Origin: Eubacteriales bacterium
GTDB taxonomy: Bacteria; Bacillota; Clostridia; Lachnospirales; Lachnospiraceae
Direction of reading: 5' to 3'
Length of the DNA stretch: 64,000 nucleotides
Assembly: GCA_030524135.1 (NCBI GenBank)
Contig: JAUNHA010000002.1
Span: 36,186-100,185 of the forward strand
In this document: one piece after another, positions 17,801-26,973 of the stretch
How the letters are laid out: each line of letters starts with the position of its first letter
Numbering within the stretch: the first letter of the stretch is position 1
Translations under genes and position numbers: made by a program
Notes under the pieces: generated by a model
What the model saw: the letters and a program-made list of their open reading frames with translations, nothing else
Databases searched by the model: none
What the model was told of the DNA's origin: nothing

Positions 17801-18061
17801 AGCGTCGGCAGCACGCTGTCCGGCTGCTCCTTCAAAATCAGCTGTTCAAGCACCTCCGCAGTCAGCGGTTCGATATATACGCGGTCGGCAATATCTCCGT
17901 CCGTCATGATCGTTGCAGGGTTGGAATTTAAGAGTACGACTTCTACCCCTTCTTCCTTCAGGGAACGGCATGCCTGTGTGCCTGCGTAGTCAAATTCCGC
18001 TGCCTGTCCGATGACGATCGGACCGCTGCCGATCACAAGAACTTTTTTTATTTCCGGATGT

Positions 18062-18069
<8 letters not shown>
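14875..18069 (-). CDS. carB: Carbamoyl-phosphate synthase large subunit
   Basis: A 1064-residue protein, close to the usual ~1070. It makes carbamoyl phosphate from bicarbonate, ammonia (channelled from CarA) and two ATP, for pyrimidine and arginine synthesis. Both homologous halves are present: the N-terminal half opens KKVLVIGSGPIVIGQAAEFD, the second ILILGSGPIRIGQGIEFD near residue 555. Each has ATP-grasp signatures (EVNPRVSRSSALASKATG and EVNPRSSRTVPYISKVTG). The last ~130 residues form the MGS-like allosteric domain. It overlaps carA by 8 bases. Confidence 0.97.
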
Positions 18070-19171
<1,102 letters not shown>

Positions 19172-19247
19172 AAAAGGCCCTCCTGTTCATAAAGGGACAG
19201 AGGCGAATGCCGCGGTATCCCTTACATCCATACACAAAATTTTTGCT

Positions 19248-19276
19248 ATTATACTCCCGTTTTTTCGCGCTGTAAA
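19248..19276 (-). promoter_or_regulatory. Promoter of carAB
   Basis: TTTACA (19271-19276), 17-base spacer, TATAAT (19248-19253). The predicted leader is about 70 bases. Confidence 0.7.
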
Positions 19277-19487
19277 TGAAAAAATCGGAACAAATTTTAT
19301 GCGTTTTTTTTGAAAATTATACAAAAAATCAAAATAGTAATGCCCGGAGGACAATCTGCTGCGGCATGTATTTATTCATACAGGCATAAAACTTAAATCT
19401 CTTCTTTTCCCTCTGTCCCTCTTTCTTATTCCATGTGTTCATGATAGAATAGCTTCGGTTATATCTTTAGGGGTGGGGAACAGTATT

Positions 19488-20855
19488 ATGAAACAACAGA
19501 CAAATCAAATCACGGAGGGGGTTATCTGGAAGCAGCTTTTGCTGTTCTTTTTTCCGATTCTGTTCGGAACCTTTTTCCAGCAGCTCTATAATACAGTCGA
19601 TGCCGTCATCGTCGGAAATTTTGTCGGCAAGGAAGCGCTTGCAGCCGTCGGCGGACCGGCGTCTACGATCATAAATCTTCTGGTCGGCTTTTTTGTCGGT
19701 CTTTCTTCCGGTGCCGGCGTTATCATTTCCCAGTACTTTGGCTCACGGGAAAAGGAGCGCCTTGAAAGCGCCGTGCATACATCCGTTGCGCTGGCAGTTG
19801 TCGGCGGCGCCGTCATGATGGTACTGGGTCTTCTTACGACTACGATATCCCTGCGTCTTCTGAATACGCCGGAGGATATCATGCCGCCGTCCGTTACCTA
19901 CATGCGCATTTATTTCACCGGAATGATTCCTTCCATGGTCTACAACATGGGAGCTGCCATTCTGCGCGCAATCGGCGACTCCAAAAAGCCGTTCTATTTC
20001 CTGATGGCTGCCTGCCTTACAAATATCGTGCTCGACCTTCTGTTTGTACTCGGCTTCGGTATGGGAGTGACCGGCGTTGCGATCGCAACCGTGCTTTCAC
20101 AGGTCGTATCCGCCATTCTCACGATGTATGTGCTGATGCGTACCACGGATATCTACCGCGTTACGCTTTCCAAGATCAGATTTCAGGCACAGATGCTGCG
20201 GTCCATTCTTACGATCGGACTGCCGGCCGGCCTGCAGTCTGCGATGTACTCCATCTCCAACCTCGTGATTCAGGCGGCGATCAACAGCTACGGCACCGAT
20301 ACGGTAGCAGCATGGACTGCCTACGGAAAGGTGGACAGCTTCTTCTGGATGACCGTAAACGCATTCGGCATCGCGGTCACGACCTTCGCAGGCCAGAATT
20401 TCGGCGCCGGAAAGGTTGACCGTATCAAAAAGAGCGTACGCATCTGTCTTATGATGGCCGCAGGAACCTGCGTCTTCTTCAGTTTTGTAATTCTTACCTT
20501 CGGGCACATTATCCTGCGCCTGTTTACGCAGGATCCCGTCGTCATCGAGATCTGCATGGGCATGATCCGCATCGTGACGCCGACCTACATTACCTATATC
20601 TGTATTGAGATCCTGTCCGGTGCCTGCCGCGGCTGCGGAGATTCGTTCTATCCGATGATCATCACCTGTTTCGGTGTCTGCGCGCTGCGCATCATCTGGA
20701 TCGCACTTTCCTCCGCGCTTTTCCCAAGCGTAGGAGCAGTATGTCTGTCCTATCCGATCACCTGGACAGTGACCTCAACGCTGTTCATCCTCTATTACAG
20801 GCGCGGAAAGTGGCTTCGGCATGCGGGGACGCGGATGGTATATATGCAGGAGTAG
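19488..20855 (+). CDS. MATE family efflux transporter
   Basis: A 455-residue multidrug and toxin extrusion (MatE) protein with twelve membrane segments and the two-repeat MATE fold. Typical pieces are FGTFFQQLYNTVDAVIVGNF and VGKEALAAVGGPA in the first repeat and AWTAYGKVDSFFWM in the second. It should couple export of cationic or other compounds to a Na+ or H+ gradient. The longest frame begins with GTG at 19473; ATG 19488 gives MKQQTNQITEGVIWKQLLLF and is preferred. It stands alone, divergent from carA and convergent with the zinc-ribbon genes. Confidence 0.92.
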   Translation: MKQQTNQITEGVIWKQLLLFFFPILFGTFFQQLYNTVDAVIVGNFVGKEALAAVGGPASTIINLLVGFFVGLSSGAGVIISQYFGSREKERLESAVHTSVALAVVGGAVMMVLGLLTTTISLRLLNTPEDIMPPSVTYMRIYFTGMIPSMVYNMGAAILRAIGDSKKPFYFLMAACLTNIVLDLLFVLGFGMGVTGVAIATVLSQVVSAILTMYVLMRTTDIYRVTLSKIRFQAQMLRSILTIGLPAGLQSAMYSISNLVIQAAINSYGTDTVAAWTAYGKVDSFFWMTVNAFGIAVTTFAGQNFGAGKVDRIKKSVRICLMMAAGTCVFFSFVILTFGHIILRLFTQDPVVIEICMGMIRIVTPTYITYICIEILSGACRGCGDSFYPMIITCFGVCALRIIWIALSSALFPSVGAVCLSYPITWTVTSTLFILYYRRGKWLRHAGTRMVYMQE

Positions 20856-20900
20856 AAATTTCCTAATCGCCCCTGATGTACCCTTTATTCAGACTATACA

Positions 20901-20944
20901 AAAGAGCTTCCTTCAGCGTTATCTGCGCCGATGAAGCTCTTTTT
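20901..20944. terminator. Terminator after the MATE gene
   Basis: AAAGAGCTTC pairs with GAAGCTCTTT, followed by TT. It can act both ways between the convergent MATE gene and the gene ending at 20971. Confidence 0.7.
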
Positions 20945-20970
20945 GACATAAATATGCTGCATTGCAACGC

Positions 20971-22284
20971 CTAGTTTAAACTGTCTCTAATTGCAGCCAG
21001 GGTCTTTATGTTTTCTTTTTCATACCCATTGAACACCGAATCATCAAATTCACTGGCTGAGTAACGTGGTGTGTACCAGTTTTTCGATGAGAAATACGCA
21101 TTCAGATCCACTGTATCAAACTGTCTCCCATGCCTTGCGTATACCTCATTGATCGCAAGGCGTAAGGTTTCCTTATCCAGCCAGTCATAGTCATCTGCAC
21201 TGATATATTCCTGATCAACATCCGGAATAAGATATCCGTCCGGATCGCTCAACGCCGCATTGATGTGATCCGCAATATAATAACCATCTGCCTTAACGCC
21301 ATATTGAATGCTGTAATCTTCATCCGTATCTCCAACATCCCCCTCATCAGCCATATTGGCAGCTGCTGTCTGAGGCGCTGCAGAAGTTTCTCTGTAGCCC
21401 TCTGCCGGATTTCCCGAATTTGATTCAAAACCCTGAGATGGCTCCGGCTCAAAGACCGGTTCACTGAACTGCGTTTCGTCTGATCCCGGATCGTCATAAC
21501 CATCATATCCATAATCATCGAAGAGATCATAGTCATAGTCATAGCCATAATCATAATCATAACCGTAATCGTAGTCATCATAGTCTGACACACCGGACAT
21601 AAGGGAACCGAATAAACCAGCCACCATGAGCACAATCACAATTACAGTCACAATTCCGTAAAGCAGGGATGCTCCAATTCCTCTTCCGATCGACGGATCC
21701 GGCGAATTGTTTCCCTTCCGGAGCTTTGTTTCAACATGTGCTTTATACAGTTTATTAAATCTGACCGCAAACAAAATCTGCTGAATTGCAAGAACCGCTT
21801 CAGAGAGTCCAAGCAGAATTACAGAAATAACCGATAAAGCAGGTACGCCCAGATATGCAATCACTGCCAGCAGCAAGGAAATGCCAACCATGATCAGGGA
21901 AACTTTCATGGCTTTCAGCCATTCTCCGATCATGTTTCGGTAGCCCGCATGAAAGAACCCCAGGAAAAAAGACGCCCAGTTCATTTTGTTTTTTCCGGTC
22001 TCATCCAACTGCTTAAAACGTGTTTGATAATAGTTGAGATTCGACTTAATGATTGCTGTATAGTCAGCCGGTCCTTCCTGTGCGCCTGAACCCGCCTGCA
22101 TTTTTGGAGCAGACTGTACATTTGCCGGTGCCGCTGATGTTGGTACCTTCGTTACCGGTTTCGCGGACGAATTCTCTGCTTCCGCTTCTTTCATCTTAAA
22201 CGCATTTCCGCATACTGCACAGAATTTTGCTTCTTTATCCTGCTTTGCGCCGCATTTCGTGCAAAACTTTATATTATTCTCCAT
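20971..22284 (-). CDS. Zinc-ribbon, DUF2628 and YARHG-domain membrane protein
   Basis: A 437-residue protein. From the N-terminus: a zinc ribbon (FCTKCGAKQ then FCAVCGNAF), a Ser/Ala/Pro linker, a DUF2628-type membrane domain (MNWASFFLGFFHAGYRNM and several hydrophobic segments), a strongly acidic Asp-Tyr-Gly repeat tract (about residues 250-280), and a C-terminal YARHG domain (INEVYARHGRQFD, ENIKTLAAIRDSL). The true start is ATG 22284, overlapping the previous gene by 11 bases with a GGAGG site; the longer frame to 22350 is not supported. Function unknown. The YARHG domain would lie outside the cell if the zinc ribbon is cytosolic. Confidence 0.82.
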   Translation of the reverse strand: MENNIKFCTKCGAKQDKEAKFCAVCGNAFKMKEAEAENSSAKPVTKVPTSAAPANVQSAPKMQAGSGAQEGPADYTAIIKSNLNYYQTRFKQLDETGKNKMNWASFFLGFFHAGYRNMIGEWLKAMKVSLIMVGISLLLAVIAYLGVPALSVISVILLGLSEAVLAIQQILFAVRFNKLYKAHVETKLRKGNNSPDPSIGRGIGASLLYGIVTVIVIVLMVAGLFGSLMSGVSDYDDYDYGYDYDYGYDYDYDLFDDYGYDGYDDPGSDETQFSEPVFEPEPSQGFESNSGNPAEGYRETSAAPQTAAANMADEGDVGDTDEDYSIQYGVKADGYYIADHINAALSDPDGYLIPDVDQEYISADDYDWLDKETLRLAINEVYARHGRQFDTVDLNAYFSSKNWYTPRYSASEFDDSVFNGYEKENIKTLAAIRDSLN

Positions 22285-22870
22285 AATTCTCTCCCTCCTG
22301 GGTTTCCTTCTGCAATTTCTGCCCACATACTTCACAAAATACATCATCATCCCGAATCACGCTTCCACAGGACGGGCATCTTAATCCCTGTTCTGTTTCC
22401 GCCGATGAGCCATCTTTTTCCACCTGCTTCATCTCATCCGGCACTGCTTCACCTGGCATTTGTTCTGCCTGCGGTTCGGTTCCTGAAGTTTCCGCTGCCT
22501 GTGCAGAGCTTTCGTCCCTTCCCCTGCCGCTTACCTTGCCGATCAGCTTGTATATCCCGTACACAGCCCCGCCAATAGCCGCAATAACCGCTGCTATTTT
22601 GATCAGCGAAATAAGAATTCTAAGAAGGAACATTACGATGGAACCAATGCCCTGTACCGCAAACAGGATCAGTCCTCCGACCATCGACACGATCCAGGTG
22701 GAAATCATTCCGCATACGACAAATTCCATAATGATCGTAAAGATCATATTACTCATGCCGCCGAAGTAAATCCGCGTGACAAAATTGTGAAATGTTGTCC
22801 ATAAGATAACCGTCAGAATAACGATCGCAATCAATGCCGCAATTCCTCCGATATTTGCTATAATACCCAT
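22274..22870 (-). CDS. Membrane protein with C-terminal zinc ribbon
   Basis: A 198-residue protein with three to four hydrophobic segments in the first ~120 residues, a charged linker rich in Glu/Ala/Ser, and a C-terminal zinc ribbon (LRCPSCGSVI then FCEVCGQKL). I do not recognise a named family for the membrane part. It is co-transcribed with the DUF2628/YARHG gene (11-base overlap), and the zinc ribbons sit at opposite ends of the two proteins. The promoter region carries a 40-base element also found before the gene at 23129. Confidence 0.7.
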   Translation of the reverse strand: MGIIANIGGIAALIAIVILTVILWTTFHNFVTRIYFGGMSNMIFTIIMEFVVCGMISTWIVSMVGGLILFAVQGIGSIVMFLLRILISLIKIAAVIAAIGGAVYGIYKLIGKVSGRGRDESSAQAAETSGTEPQAEQMPGEAVPDEMKQVEKDGSSAETEQGLRCPSCGSVIRDDDVFCEVCGQKLQKETQEGENYGE

Positions 22871-22942
22871 TTTCCCCTCCTTAAGCCTGTTTTATCCCTG
22901 TCAGCCTATCCGGATTGCTGACGCCTGGTGAACATTCTTTGT

Positions 22943-22982
22943 CTATATGATAATCTTTGAAAAAGACAGTTTTTGTCATTCA
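22943..22982 (-). promoter_or_regulatory. Twin promoter element, copy 1
   Basis: A 40-base block identical at 35 positions to 23611-23650. On the minus strand it reads TGAATGACAAAAACTGTC, then a TATCAT -10-like hexamer. GACA and TGTC form a dyad around AAAAC where the -35 should be. It ends 73 bases before the start at 22870. Confidence 0.6.
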
Positions 22983-23025
22983 GATAATTATTTTTAAAAA
23001 AATAAAATGTATGAAATCAGCTCCA

Positions 23026-23062
23026 CTGAAAAAGCCGGCGCTCATCACACCGGCTTTTTCAG
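23026..23062. terminator. Perfect bidirectional terminator
   Basis: CTGAAAAAGCCGG pairs perfectly with CCGGCTTTTTCAG around an 11-base loop, with U-rich 3' arms in both directions. It serves the gene at 23129-23539. Confidence 0.8.
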
Positions 23063-23128
23063 TATAGTCCTCAAACTCACATGAGCTTTGAAGACCTGTC
23101 TTATATGTTTTCAGAAAGGAGACATGCA

Positions 23129-23539
23129 TTAGAGATAGTCCTGAATAAAATCCGCATTCAGGATCGTATCGATATAATCGTTGCTTTGTTTTCTGATCAC
23201 CCCCTTACGTGAACCGCCGCCTGCTGTCAGAATTTCCTTAAACCTGGTTCCAATATCTTCAGCCGATACGGCGGGATCGATCAATTTATCCAATCCCTGA
23301 TTTAACACCACAAATTCAGTTGCATCGTTGACAAACCGTCCCATTGTGGATCCGCCAAAAAATGAACTTCCTCCGCCATAGCCACATGCCGGCATCATGT
23401 CATCCTCCATCGGTTCCGGCTGATCGTAAAGCAAATAATTCGCCGTGGTTTCTTTGAATGTATTCAGCAGTGACATGAAAGCCTCGTTGCGTCTTACCTT
23501 CTTCAGAAGATCCATAATTGTTTCCTTGTTGGTATCCAT
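23129..23539 (-). CDS. Small hypothetical protein sharing a promoter element with the zinc-ribbon operon
   Basis: A 136-residue soluble protein, largely helical at the N-terminus (MDTNKETIMDLLKKVRRNE), with a Gly-rich centre (CGYGGGSSFFGGSTMGRF) and no membrane segment. Family not recognised. The longest frame starts at 23569; ATG 23539 has GGAGG upstream and places the start 72 bases from the shared promoter element, matching the 73 bases in the neighbouring operon. That supports both the start and joint regulation with the zinc-ribbon membrane proteins. Confidence 0.65.
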   Translation of the reverse strand: MDTNKETIMDLLKKVRRNEAFMSLLNTFKETTANYLLYDQPEPMEDDMMPACGYGGGSSFFGGSTMGRFVNDATEFVVLNQGLDKLIDPAVSAEDIGTRFKEILTAGGGSRKGVIRKQSNDYIDTILNADFIQDYL

Positions 23540-23610
23540 TCTAAGTTCCTCCATATGTTCCCATTTCATTCAGTCCGCCGGTATAACCGACCTATCTGTA
23601 TGTTCCTGAT

Positions 23611-23650
23611 CTATATAATAAGCTTTAAAGAGGACAGTTTTTGTCATTCA
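23611..23650 (-). promoter_or_regulatory. Twin promoter element, copy 2
   Basis: This is the second copy of the element at 22943-22982, with five single-base differences spread along it. It includes the same GACA-AAAAC-TGTC dyad and a TATTAT -10-like hexamer, and ends 72 bases before ATG 23539. Confidence 0.6.
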
Positions 23651-23675
23651 TTATTTTTTTAATGTCAAAAACCAG

Positions 23676-23704
23676 TGTCAATTTCATTTTTCTTATGTTA
23701 TAAT
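23676..23704 (+). promoter_or_regulatory. Promoter of queT
   Basis: TATAAT at 23699-23704, with a weak -35 (TGTCAA at 23676-23681) 17 bases upstream. It precedes the riboswitch by about 80 bases. Confidence 0.5.
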
Positions 23705-23783
23705 ACCCCTCGTTCTTTATTACCAAGGTCGCGGAGCGCTTTTGAAACAGCCATTTTTCAGAAATCCGCCCGCACAAACGACC

Positions 23784-23826
23784 GGTGTGTTCGAGACCTT
23801 CCACACCTAAAACAAAACTAAAGGAG
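23784..23826 (+). promoter_or_regulatory. preQ1-I riboswitch of queT
   Basis: P1 is GGTGTG (23784-23789) with CACACC (23802-23807). The 12-base loop contains CCTT, which can pair with AAGG of the ribosome site AAGGAG (23821-23826) through the A-rich tail TAAAACAAAACTAAAGG. This H-type pseudoknot layout is that of preQ1-I aptamers that hide the ribosome site on ligand binding. The gene downstream, queT, fits a preQ1-repressed importer. Confidence 0.8.
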
Positions 23827-23835
23827 TAACTTAAT

Positions 23836-24351
23836 ATGAAAGAACTGTCTAAGAACATGGGGAATGTTCATTTCCTCACGACCGCTGCGATCATCGCGGC
23901 TCTCTACCTGGCGCTTATGGTGCCGTTCCAGCCCATTTCCTTCGGGCCCATCCAATTCCGGATCAGTGAAATGCTCTGCGTGCTTCCGTTCTTTACGCTT
24001 GCGGGAATTCCCGGCGTCACGATCGGCTGCCTGCTCGGAAACTTTCTCCTCGGCGCGCCGCTTCCGGATGTGATCTTCGGTACGCTTGCGACCCTGATCG
24101 GTGCCTTCGGAACCTACTATATCAGCCAGATGCCGGGACGTCATACCCGCACGCTTTCCCTGCTGCCGCCGATCTTAAGCAACGCGCTCATCATCCCGTT
24201 TGTGCTGAAATATGCGTACGGTGCGGAGGACCTGCTGCCGTTTATGATGTTCACCGTAGGATTTGGCGAGGTGCTCGCTGTCGGTGTGCTCGGCTCCATC
24301 CTCATGGGCGTACTTGAGCGCTACCGCTCAGTGATCTTTAAATATGCATAA
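23836..24351 (+). CDS. queT: QueT family queuosine-precursor transporter
   Basis: A 171-residue QueT (ECF S component-like) membrane protein with five to six hydrophobic segments. Typical parts are ITTAAIIAALYLALMVPFQP-like start residues, GPIQFRISEMLCVLPFF and GNFLLGAPLPDVIFGT. It imports preQ0/preQ1 or queuine-type precursors for tRNA queuosine, presumably with a shared ECF energising module encoded elsewhere. The preQ1-I riboswitch directly before it, overlapping the ribosome site, supports both identity and regulation. It stands alone, convergent with a LysR gene. Confidence 0.93.
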   Translation: MKELSKNMGNVHFLTTAAIIAALYLALMVPFQPISFGPIQFRISEMLCVLPFFTLAGIPGVTIGCLLGNFLLGAPLPDVIFGTLATLIGAFGTYYISQMPGRHTRTLSLLPPILSNALIIPFVLKYAYGAEDLLPFMMFTVGFGEVLAVGVLGSILMGVLERYRSVIFKYA

Positions 24352-24367
24352 CAAAAATTGAACTGAA

Positions 24368-24413
24368 AAAATGCCGTACGGCTCAGGATCTCATTCCGGC
24401 CATACGGCATTTT
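24368..24413. terminator. Bidirectional terminator between queT and LysR
   Basis: AAAATGCCGTA pairs with TACGGCATTTT (11 bp), with T/A runs on both sides. It lies between convergent genes. Confidence 0.75.
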
Positions 24414-24425
24414 CTGTCTTTGTCT

Positions 24426-25325
24426 CTATTTCTTTTCCGCCAGGATACTGTGATCCCTGACATACTTCAGGAACTCCCGTTCCCTTGCATTCAGCTTGTA
24501 CTGCTCCCGCACCGCATAGGAAAAGCTCATCCGTACCTCCGTGCCGGTAAGCGGCCTGTAGCTCATCTCGTCATGCACCGGACGTCCGCCCGCAATGATC
24601 GGCATGATCGTCAGATAATCCCCGCTTCTCATAAAATCAAAGTAGCTGCCCCTGTCTGAGATCGTGATAAGACCCGGATATGCCCCAAGCCCGATCGAGC
24701 GGACCAGGGAGAGCGCGTCCTTATCCCCGAAATAGACAAACGGATAATTGTGCAGATCTTCAAGTGAAACAGTATCCTTCTCTTCAAGCGGGTGTCCTTT
24801 CCGCATCATGACGGAAAACGGAACGCAGGGAATCAGATCCTTCAGCACGCAGTGGAAGGATTCCGCCTTCTGCGCATAATATTCCTTTGCATATTCCGCA
24901 TACGCCACGAGCGCCAGATTGACCGTCTGCAATGAGAGCGCACGGAATGCCGCCTGCATGGGCATTTCCTGAAAACTGTCGTGCAGAATACTGCCGGAGC
25001 TTGCGCGCATATCCAGAAAGCACTTGATAAAATAGGGAGAATAACAGGATGCAAGCTTCAGGCTCTGAACGCCTGTTTCACCGAGGCTTCGCATCTGCTC
25101 GATCTCCGCGAGCACGCGTTCCGTGCACTTTAAAAATTCCTCTCCGAGCTCCGTCGGTTCGATCCCCGTACTGGTGCGCCGGAAGATCTGTATCCCCATT
25201 TCCTTTTCAATATTTCTGATCGTTCCGCTCAGATACGGCTGCGAAACCAGCAACTCCTTTGCCGCACGGTTAATTGACCCGTTTCTCGCCACTGAGACCA
25301 GATATTCCAGATGATTCAGATTCAT
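24426..25325 (-). CDS. LysR family transcriptional regulator (divergent from first MFS gene)
   Basis: A 299-residue LysR regulator and a close relative of those at 4164 and 7966. The N-terminal wHTH (MNLNHLEYLVSVARNGSINR, then KELLVSQPYLSGTIRNIEKE) and the full effector domain are present. It faces away from the MFS gene at 25508, with the shared promoter motif between them, so this MFS gene is the likely primary target. The second MFS gene and the second M20 gene carry the same motif but have no LysR neighbour, and may also be its targets. Confidence 0.92.
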   Translation of the reverse strand: MNLNHLEYLVSVARNGSINRAAKELLVSQPYLSGTIRNIEKEMGIQIFRRTSTGIEPTELGEEFLKCTERVLAEIEQMRSLGETGVQSLKLASCYSPYFIKCFLDMRASSGSILHDSFQEMPMQAAFRALSLQTVNLALVAYAEYAKEYYAQKAESFHCVLKDLIPCVPFSVMMRKGHPLEEKDTVSLEDLHNYPFVYFGDKDALSLVRSIGLGAYPGLITISDRGSYFDFMRSGDYLTIMPIIAGGRPVHDEMSYRPLTGTEVRMSFSYAVREQYKLNAREREFLKYVRDHSILAEKK

Positions 25326-25410
25326 ATATTCCCTCTTTGGACTGAAAGGCAGTCCTGTACCTGTTCTATACTCTTTTTCCGATTCCCCTTATAACATATT
25401 CAGTATAACA

Positions 25411-25456
25411 CATAAAACCATATGGATAAGATTTTTTTTACGTTTCATGATAAATT
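25411..25456 (+). promoter_or_regulatory. Shared LysR-regulon type promoter of the first MFS gene
   Basis: CATAAA (25411-25416), 8 bases, GATAAG (25425-25430), 17 bases, TGA, TAAATT (25451-25456). Spacing is identical to the elements at 7872, 31174 and 32663. Confidence 0.65.
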
Positions 25457-25507
25457 TATACATATTCCACAAGGTCCATATTTATATCATGTTACAGGAG
25501 GGGTTAT

Positions 25508-26815
25508 ATGGAGACGAAAAAGAAAAATAACAGCATCTACCACTGGGTGATTCTCGTCTGCTGCGTGCTGACGCTGATGTTCACCTATGCGACACGTTTC
25601 AGTCTTTCGCAGCTTTTCAGCACGGAAATTCTGTCGGAGACCGGATTTGCAAGCAGCGCTTATTTCCTCAGCACGACGATTGCAAGCGTAGTCTGCATCT
25701 TTACTTCACCGATCGCGGGTAAACTTCTGCGCGGCAAATACATGCGCCTTACTTTCCTGATCTGCTGTATCGGTACCATGGGATTTTATTCCTGCTACGG
25801 CCTCTGCCGGGAACTCTGGCAGTTCTGGCTCGTAGGCGCGCTTCAGGGCTTCTTTGCAATGGGTGCCTGCACGATGCCGGTCAACATTATGATCACCAAC
25901 TGGTTTGAAAAAAGCCGCGGTCTTATGATCAGTATTGCCACCATGGGCATCAGCATCGGCGGTACGGTATTAAGCCCGTTCATCTCCTGGTGCATCCAGA
26001 ACTACGGCTGGCGTAAGGCTTATTTCATGCTCGGCGCGCTCTGCCTCGTATTCATGATCCCGATCGCGGGCTTCATCGTACGCCGCACACCGCAGGAGGT
26101 TGGTCTTGAGCCCTACGGACACGGAGAGGAAATCACTGCCGGCAAGACAAAGAAAAAAGCAGTTGTACAGAGCAGCTGGAATGCGACGCTTAAGGAAGCG
26201 AGACAGACTCCTATTTTCTGGATGTTCATCATTGGCGCATTCCTGATCTACTTTACATCCTGTATCATGGGTCACATGAGCTATTATCTGCGCAGTGAGG
26301 GCGGCTTTGACGCAGGCTCCATCGCAGCCTATATCTCACTTTATTCCACCATTGCGATCTTCGGAAAGCTTGTACTCGGTGCGATCTTCGACCGCTTCGG
26401 CTCCAAGGCGGGAATCGCATTCGGCTGCGGTACCTTTTTCCTGTTCCTTATGGCGTTTTATCTGGTTCAGGGAAGTCAGTTCATGCTGTATGCGGCAGCC
26501 GTACTGTACGGCTTCGGAACCTGCGCTGTAACTGTCAGCATTCCGATCATGATCACCAGCATCTTCGGCGCGAAGAACTACAGCGAGATCTACGGCTTCA
26601 CCTGTTCCTTCACCATGGCTGCAAGCGCAATCGGTCCGTCTGCGATCGGCCTGATCTATGACCTGACCGGCTCTTACAGACCTGCTATTCTGGCACTCGC
26701 GATCCTTACGCTGCTTTCGATCGTGATCATGTTCATCTGCATCAACCTCGGACAGAGCAGAAAATCCGCCCAGACATCTGCAGAACAGAACGGTGCCCAG
26801 GCGGCAAAGGCCTGA
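25508..26815 (+). CDS. MFS transporter, oxalate/formate antiporter-like (OFA) family
   Basis: A 435-residue major facilitator with twelve membrane segments. It begins METKKKNNSIYHWVILVCCV, and the MFS loop motifs are partly seen in FDRFGSKAGI. Spacing, length and the GTVLSPFISWCIQNYGWRKAY segment fit the OFA-like group of monocarboxylate/anion carriers. The paralogue at 31273 differs at a minority of positions, a recent duplication. The substrate is unknown; co-regulation with amidohydrolases suggests a carboxylate or N-acyl amino acid. A GGAGGGG site precedes ATG. Confidence 0.9.
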   Translation: METKKKNNSIYHWVILVCCVLTLMFTYATRFSLSQLFSTEILSETGFASSAYFLSTTIASVVCIFTSPIAGKLLRGKYMRLTFLICCIGTMGFYSCYGLCRELWQFWLVGALQGFFAMGACTMPVNIMITNWFEKSRGLMISIATMGISIGGTVLSPFISWCIQNYGWRKAYFMLGALCLVFMIPIAGFIVRRTPQEVGLEPYGHGEEITAGKTKKKAVVQSSWNATLKEARQTPIFWMFIIGAFLIYFTSCIMGHMSYYLRSEGGFDAGSIAAYISLYSTIAIFGKLVLGAIFDRFGSKAGIAFGCGTFFLFLMAFYLVQGSQFMLYAAAVLYGFGTCAVTVSIPIMITSIFGAKNYSEIYGFTCSFTMAASAIGPSAIGLIYDLTGSYRPAILALAILTLLSIVIMFICINLGQSRKSAQTSAEQNGAQAAKA

Positions 26816-26876
26816 TCTGAAAGTTCTGATCCGAAAACCTGATCCGTTTTATTCAGGTTCATATAAACACCTATAC

Positions 26877-26922
26877 AAAAGGGATGGCATACATCACATA
26901 ACCGTGATGCGCCATCCCTTTT
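26877..26922. terminator. Strong bidirectional terminator
   Basis: AAAAGGGATGGC pairs with GCCATCCCTTTT, with an inner CATCAC/GTGATG helix. It separates the convergent MFS and ABC exporter genes. Confidence 0.85.
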
Positions 26923-26973
26923 TATTCCCTGAATTCCATGGAACCCATGGAAGCCCTGAAAATCAGACAGATC

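Noticed and set aside
22943-22982. LytTR (AgrA/VirR-type) binding site, suggested by ACAGTT
   Set aside because: Only one half resembles such sites. The stronger structure is the GACA/TGTC dyad, so no regulator family is named.
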